A stretch of 64,000 nt of DNA from DATAFO01 sp046728935 (GTDB lineage: Bacteria > Actinomycetota > Thermoleophilia > Solirubrobacterales > 70-9): positions 1-64,000 of the forward strand of contig JBKPFS010000107.1 of assembly GCA_046728935.1 (NCBI GenBank), written 5' to 3'. A model generated the notes under the pieces. It did not search any database and was not told the origin of the DNA. It worked only from the letters and a program-made list of their open reading frames with translations. Each line of letters begins with the position of its first letter. The first letter of the stretch is position 1. The position numbers and the translations under genes were made by a program. Below are positions 61,053 to 64,000 of the stretch, piece by piece.

Positions 61053-64000
61053 GTGAGCGGCTTTCGCCCCGTCGACCCGAAGCAGTCGTTCCCCGCGCTC
61101 GAGCAGGGAATCCTCGAACGCTGGCGCGAGCGCGACGTCTTCCACCGCCAGCTCTCGCAGCGCCGCGAGGCGCACTCCCCCGTGTGGAGCTTCTACGAGG
61201 GCCCGCCGACCGCGAACGGCGCCCCCGGCTCGCACCACGTCCTCTCGCGCGTGTTCAAGGACATCTATCCGCGCTACCAGGCGATGCGCGGCCACTACGT
61301 CCCCCGCAAGGCTGGCTGGGACACTCACGGGCTGCCGGTGGAGCTCGAGGTCGAGCGGGAGCTGGGAATCGCCTCGAAGGCGGAGATCGAGGCCTACGGG
61401 ATCGCCGAGTTCAACCAGCGCTGCCGCGAGTCGGTGTTCCGCTACGTCGAGGAGTGGAACCGGCTGACCGAGCGGATCGGCTTCTGGATCGACCTCGACG
61501 ACCCGTACGTCACGCTCACCAACACCTACATCGAGTCGGTCTGGTGGTCGCTGCGAAAGATCTGGGACGACGGTCGCCTCTATGAGGCGTACAAGGTCGT
61601 CCCCTACTGCCCGCGCGACGGCACCGCGCTCTCCTCGCACGAGGTCGCGCTTGGATACGAGGACGTCGAGGACCCGTCGGTCTACGTCCGGCTCCCGGTG
61701 GTCGAGGTGCCGCCGGATCAGATCCCGGAGTCGCCGGTGCAGGTCGGCGATGCGTTGCTGGTCTGGACGACCACGCCATGGACCCTGATCTCGAATGCCG
61801 CCGTCGCGACCGGCGCCGAGATCGAGTACGTACGGGCGAGCCCGCCCGGCTCGGACGAGGTGCTGATCCTGGCGCGCGAGCGCGTCGAGCCCGTGCTCGG
61901 CGAGGGCGCGCGCGTCCACGCCCATTTCCCGGGGTCCGCGCTGGCCGGGATCAGGTACGAGCCGCCGTTCACCTACATCAGCGACTACGGCCCGCGCGGC
62001 CACACCGTGCTCGAGGGCGACTTCGTCACCACCGACGAGGGAACCGGCCTGGTCCACACCGCGATCGCCTTCGGCGAGGACGACTTCCGGCTCGGCGAGC
62101 AGTACGGGATCACGCTGCAAAACCCGGTGCTGGGCGACGGCACCTTCGACGAGCGAATCACCGACTTCGCCGGCCGCTTCGTCAAGGACGCGGACCCGGA
62201 CATCATCGAGGCGCTGCGGCGGAGCGGCAAGCTCTTCCGCGAGGAGGTCTACGAGCACTCCTATCCGCACTGCTGGCGCTGCGGCACGCCGCTGCTCTAC
62301 TACGCAAAGTCGAGCTGGTACGTGCGCACGACCGATGTCCGCGATCGGATGCTCGCCGAGAACGAGCGGATCGGCTGGCATCCCGGGCACATCAAGCACG
62401 GTCGCTTCGGCAAGTGGCTGGAGGGGAACGTCGACTGGGCGCTCTCGCGCGAGCGCTACTGGGGCACGCCGCTGCCGATCTGGGAGTGCACCCAGGACGA
62501 TTGCGACGAGCGCTTCTGCGCCGTCTCGGTCCAGGACCTGCGCGAGCGCGGCGGCGAGGTCCCCGAGGACCTGCACCGTCCCGACATCGACGAGGTCACG
62601 CTGCGCTGCGCGGGGTGCGGGGGCGAGATGCGACGCGTGGTCTCGACGATCGACGCCTGGTACGACTCGGGCTCGATGCCGTTCGCGCAGTTCCACTACC
62701 CCTTCGAGGGGGAGGAGCTGTTCCGGGAGCGGTTCCCCGCCGACTTCATCAGCGAGGCCATCGACCAGACCCGCGGGTGGTTCTACTCGTTGCTGGCCAT
62801 CTCCACCCTGGTCTTCGACCAGACGAGCTACCTGCACTGCGTCTGCCTCGGCCTGATCCTCGATCCGGAGGGGCAGAAGATGTCGAAGAGCCGCGGCAAC
62901 GTGGTCGACCCCTGGGAGGTGCTGGACCGCCACGGGGCGGATGCCCTCCGCTGGTACTACTTCACCTCCCAGCAACCCTGGGCCGGCTACCGCTTCTCCG
63001 CCGACACCGTCGGCGAGTCGGTGCGCCAGTTCATGCTCACGCTCTGGAACACGTACGCGTTCTGGGTCCTGTACGCGAACGCGGAGGGGCACGGGCCAAC
63101 GGACGTCGAGCAGCTGGCAGGTGGCGGGCGGCAGGTGGAGGGCGATGGACCGGCCGCCGAGCTGGACAGGTGGGCGCTATCGCGGCTCCAGGGAACGACC
63201 GCGACCGTGATCGAGCACATGGACGCCTACGACTGCACGGCCGCCGGCCGGGCCATCGCCGGCTACGTCGACGAGCTCTCGAACTGGTACGTGCGCCTGG
63301 GGCGCCGCCGCTTCTGGGAGGGCGACGCCGGCGCCTTCGCCACCCTGCGCCACTGCCTGATCGAGGTGGCGAAGCTGCTGGCGCCGTTCGCCCCCTTCAT
63401 CTCCGAGGAGATCTACGCCAATCTCACGGGCGGCGCGGCGGAGCGGTTCGAGGATGCGCCGGACTCGGTCCACCTCTGCGACTTTCCCGAGCCCGACCCG
63501 GCGCTCGCCGACCCGGAGCTCGAGGCCGGAGTGGAGGCCGTCCGGCGGGCGGTCGAGCTCGGCCGCGCGGCGCGGGCGCAGGCCCAGATCAAGATTCGCC
63601 AGCCGCTCCGCAAGGCCGTGATCGTGGCCACCGGCCCGGAGCGCGAGGCGCTCGAGCGCCTGCGCGACCTCGTCGCCGGCGAGCTGAACGTGAAGGAGCT
63701 GGAGTTCGTCTCCGAGGAGGCGGAGCTGGTGCGCTACCAGGTGAAGCCGAACTACCGCGCCCTCGGCCCCCGCTTCGGCAAGCTGATGCCGAAGGCCGCC
63801 GCCGCGATCGAGGCGCTCGACCCCGATCACGTGGCCGAGTCGCTGCGCGGGGAGCGCCGCATCGGCCTCAGCGTCGACGGCGCCGAGCATGAGCTCGGAC
63901 CCGACGACGTCAGCCTGGTGATGCAGCCCCTCGACGGCTACCAGGTCGAGGCGGAGTCCGGGAGGGCCGTCGCGCTCGCGCTCGACCTCGACGACGAGCT
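61053..64000 (+). CDS. ileS: isoleucyl-tRNA synthetase (3' end outside window)
   Basis: A class I aminoacyl-tRNA synthetase, open for 982 codons and cut by the window edge. The HIGH region is GPPTANGAPGSHHVLSRVFK, KMSKS is in EGQKMSKSRGNVVDPWE, the editing domain contains LLVWTTTPWTLISNAAVATG, and zinc-binding Cys pairs are in HCWRCGTPL and LRCAGCGGEM. The 'HHV' form of HIGH and the length are those of the type-2 (ileS2/eukaryote-like) group. In the HIGH motif the usual Ile is Ser. GTG 61053 is used. About 50-80 residues are missing. Confidence 0.95.
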   Translation, partial: MSGFRPVDPKQSFPALEQGILERWRERDVFHRQLSQRREAHSPVWSFYEGPPTANGAPGSHHVLSRVFKDIYPRYQAMRGHYVPRKAGWDTHGLPVELEVERELGIASKAEIEAYGIAEFNQRCRESVFRYVEEWNRLTERIGFWIDLDDPYVTLTNTYIESVWWSLRKIWDDGRLYEAYKVVPYCPRDGTALSSHEVALGYEDVEDPSVYVRLPVVEVPPDQIPESPVQVGDALLVWTTTPWTLISNAAVATGAEIEYVRASPPGSDEVLILARERVEPVLGEGARVHAHFPGSALAGIRYEPPFTYISDYGPRGHTVLEGDFVTTDEGTGLVHTAIAFGEDDFRLGEQYGITLQNPVLGDGTFDERITDFAGRFVKDADPDIIEALRRSGKLFREEVYEHSYPHCWRCGTPLLYYAKSSWYVRTTDVRDRMLAENERIGWHPGHIKHGRFGKWLEGNVDWALSRERYWGTPLPIWECTQDDCDERFCAVSVQDLRERGGEVPEDLHRPDIDEVTLRCAGCGGEMRRVVSTIDAWYDSGSMPFAQFHYPFEGEELFRERFPADFISEAIDQTRGWFYSLLAISTLVFDQTSYLHCVCLGLILDPEGQKMSKSRGNVVDPWEVLDRHGADALRWYYFTSQQPWAGYRFSADTVGESVRQFMLTLWNTYAFWVLYANAEGHGPTDVEQLAGGGRQVEGDGPAAELDRWALSRLQGTTATVIEHMDAYDCTAAGRAIAGYVDELSNWYVRLGRRRFWEGDAGAFATLRHCLIEVAKLLAPFAPFISEEIYANLTGGAAERFEDAPDSVHLCDFPEPDPALADPELEAGVEAVRRAVELGRAARAQAQIKIRQPLRKAVIVATGPEREALERLRDLVAGELNVKELEFVSEEAELVRYQVKPNYRALGPRFGKLMPKAAAAIEALDPDHVAESLRGERRIGLSVDGAEHELGPDDVSLVMQPLDGYQVEAESGRAVALALDLDDE

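Noticed and set aside
60984..63092. 702-codon minus-strand frame
   Set aside because: Antisense to ileS, whose catalytic and zinc motifs are all in order on the plus strand.
61778..63892. 704-codon plus-strand frame within ileS
   Set aside because: Arg-rich frame-shifted shadow of ileS.

Overview
The window is a high-GC stretch with dense, often overlapping genes, many GTG, TTG and probably leaderless starts, Ig-like secreted proteins, a CGNR/ABATE regulator, a DUF2510 protein and two DUF899 proteins. Together these suggest an actinobacterium, most likely of the Thermoleophilia/Solirubrobacterales type. That placement is an inference from gene style; no rRNA is present.

From 0 to about 17.9 kb the sequence is mostly accessory and partly decayed. 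It holds a flippase-like membrane protein, a frameshifted fragment of a DMT-type transporter, secreted proteins of unknown function, an intact IS110-family transposase with long noncoding flanks (possible bridge-RNA region), a STAS protein, a frameshifted IS21 (istA/istB), a large helical protein that looks cut at both ends, a frameshifted tyrosine recombinase and a tRNA-Arg(CCT). A degenerate second copy of the tRNA 5' half lies 1.46 kb away, and next to it is an isocitrate-lyase/PEP-mutase pseudogene whose middle part is inverted. This reads as the worn remains of an island at a tRNA site. Two DUF899 thioredoxin-like genes diverge from an ECF sigma factor with a C-terminal NTF2-like domain.

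From 17.9 to 34 kb lie galT, a slipin/NfeD pair (slipin frameshifted), a TlpA-like lipoprotein, a large DEAD/H helicase, birA, a SAM hydrolase, and one long minus-strand cytochrome-c/haem run: ccmA-ccmB-ccmC-ccmD-hemA-hemC-cobA/hemD. The ccmA/ccmB, ccmB/ccmC and ccmC/ccmD gaps are each filled by a structured repeat.

From 34 to 64 kb is a housekeeping region: two aldehyde dehydrogenases, rarA, a TSUP exporter, an M20 peptidase, DUF1385 plus a short FtsH, methylmalonyl-CoA epimerase with three small co-translated genes, topoisomerase IB, a three-gene unit (membrane protein, acyl-CoA ligase, BtrH-like protein), PAP2 and ychF, a lytic transglycosylase, an AttH-like protein, SpoIID, msrA, ilvA, fumC, an ABATE regulator, enoyl-CoA hydratase and the start of ileS (runs off the end).

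The most unusual signal is a small intergenic element family found at three loci (31.9, 51.9 and 58.9 kb). It has three short GC arms in which the middle arm can pair with the first or, across a GAAA tetraloop, with the third; arm sequences differ between loci while pairing is mostly kept. At fumC two tandem copies supply the two candidate start codons, each in a hairpin loop.
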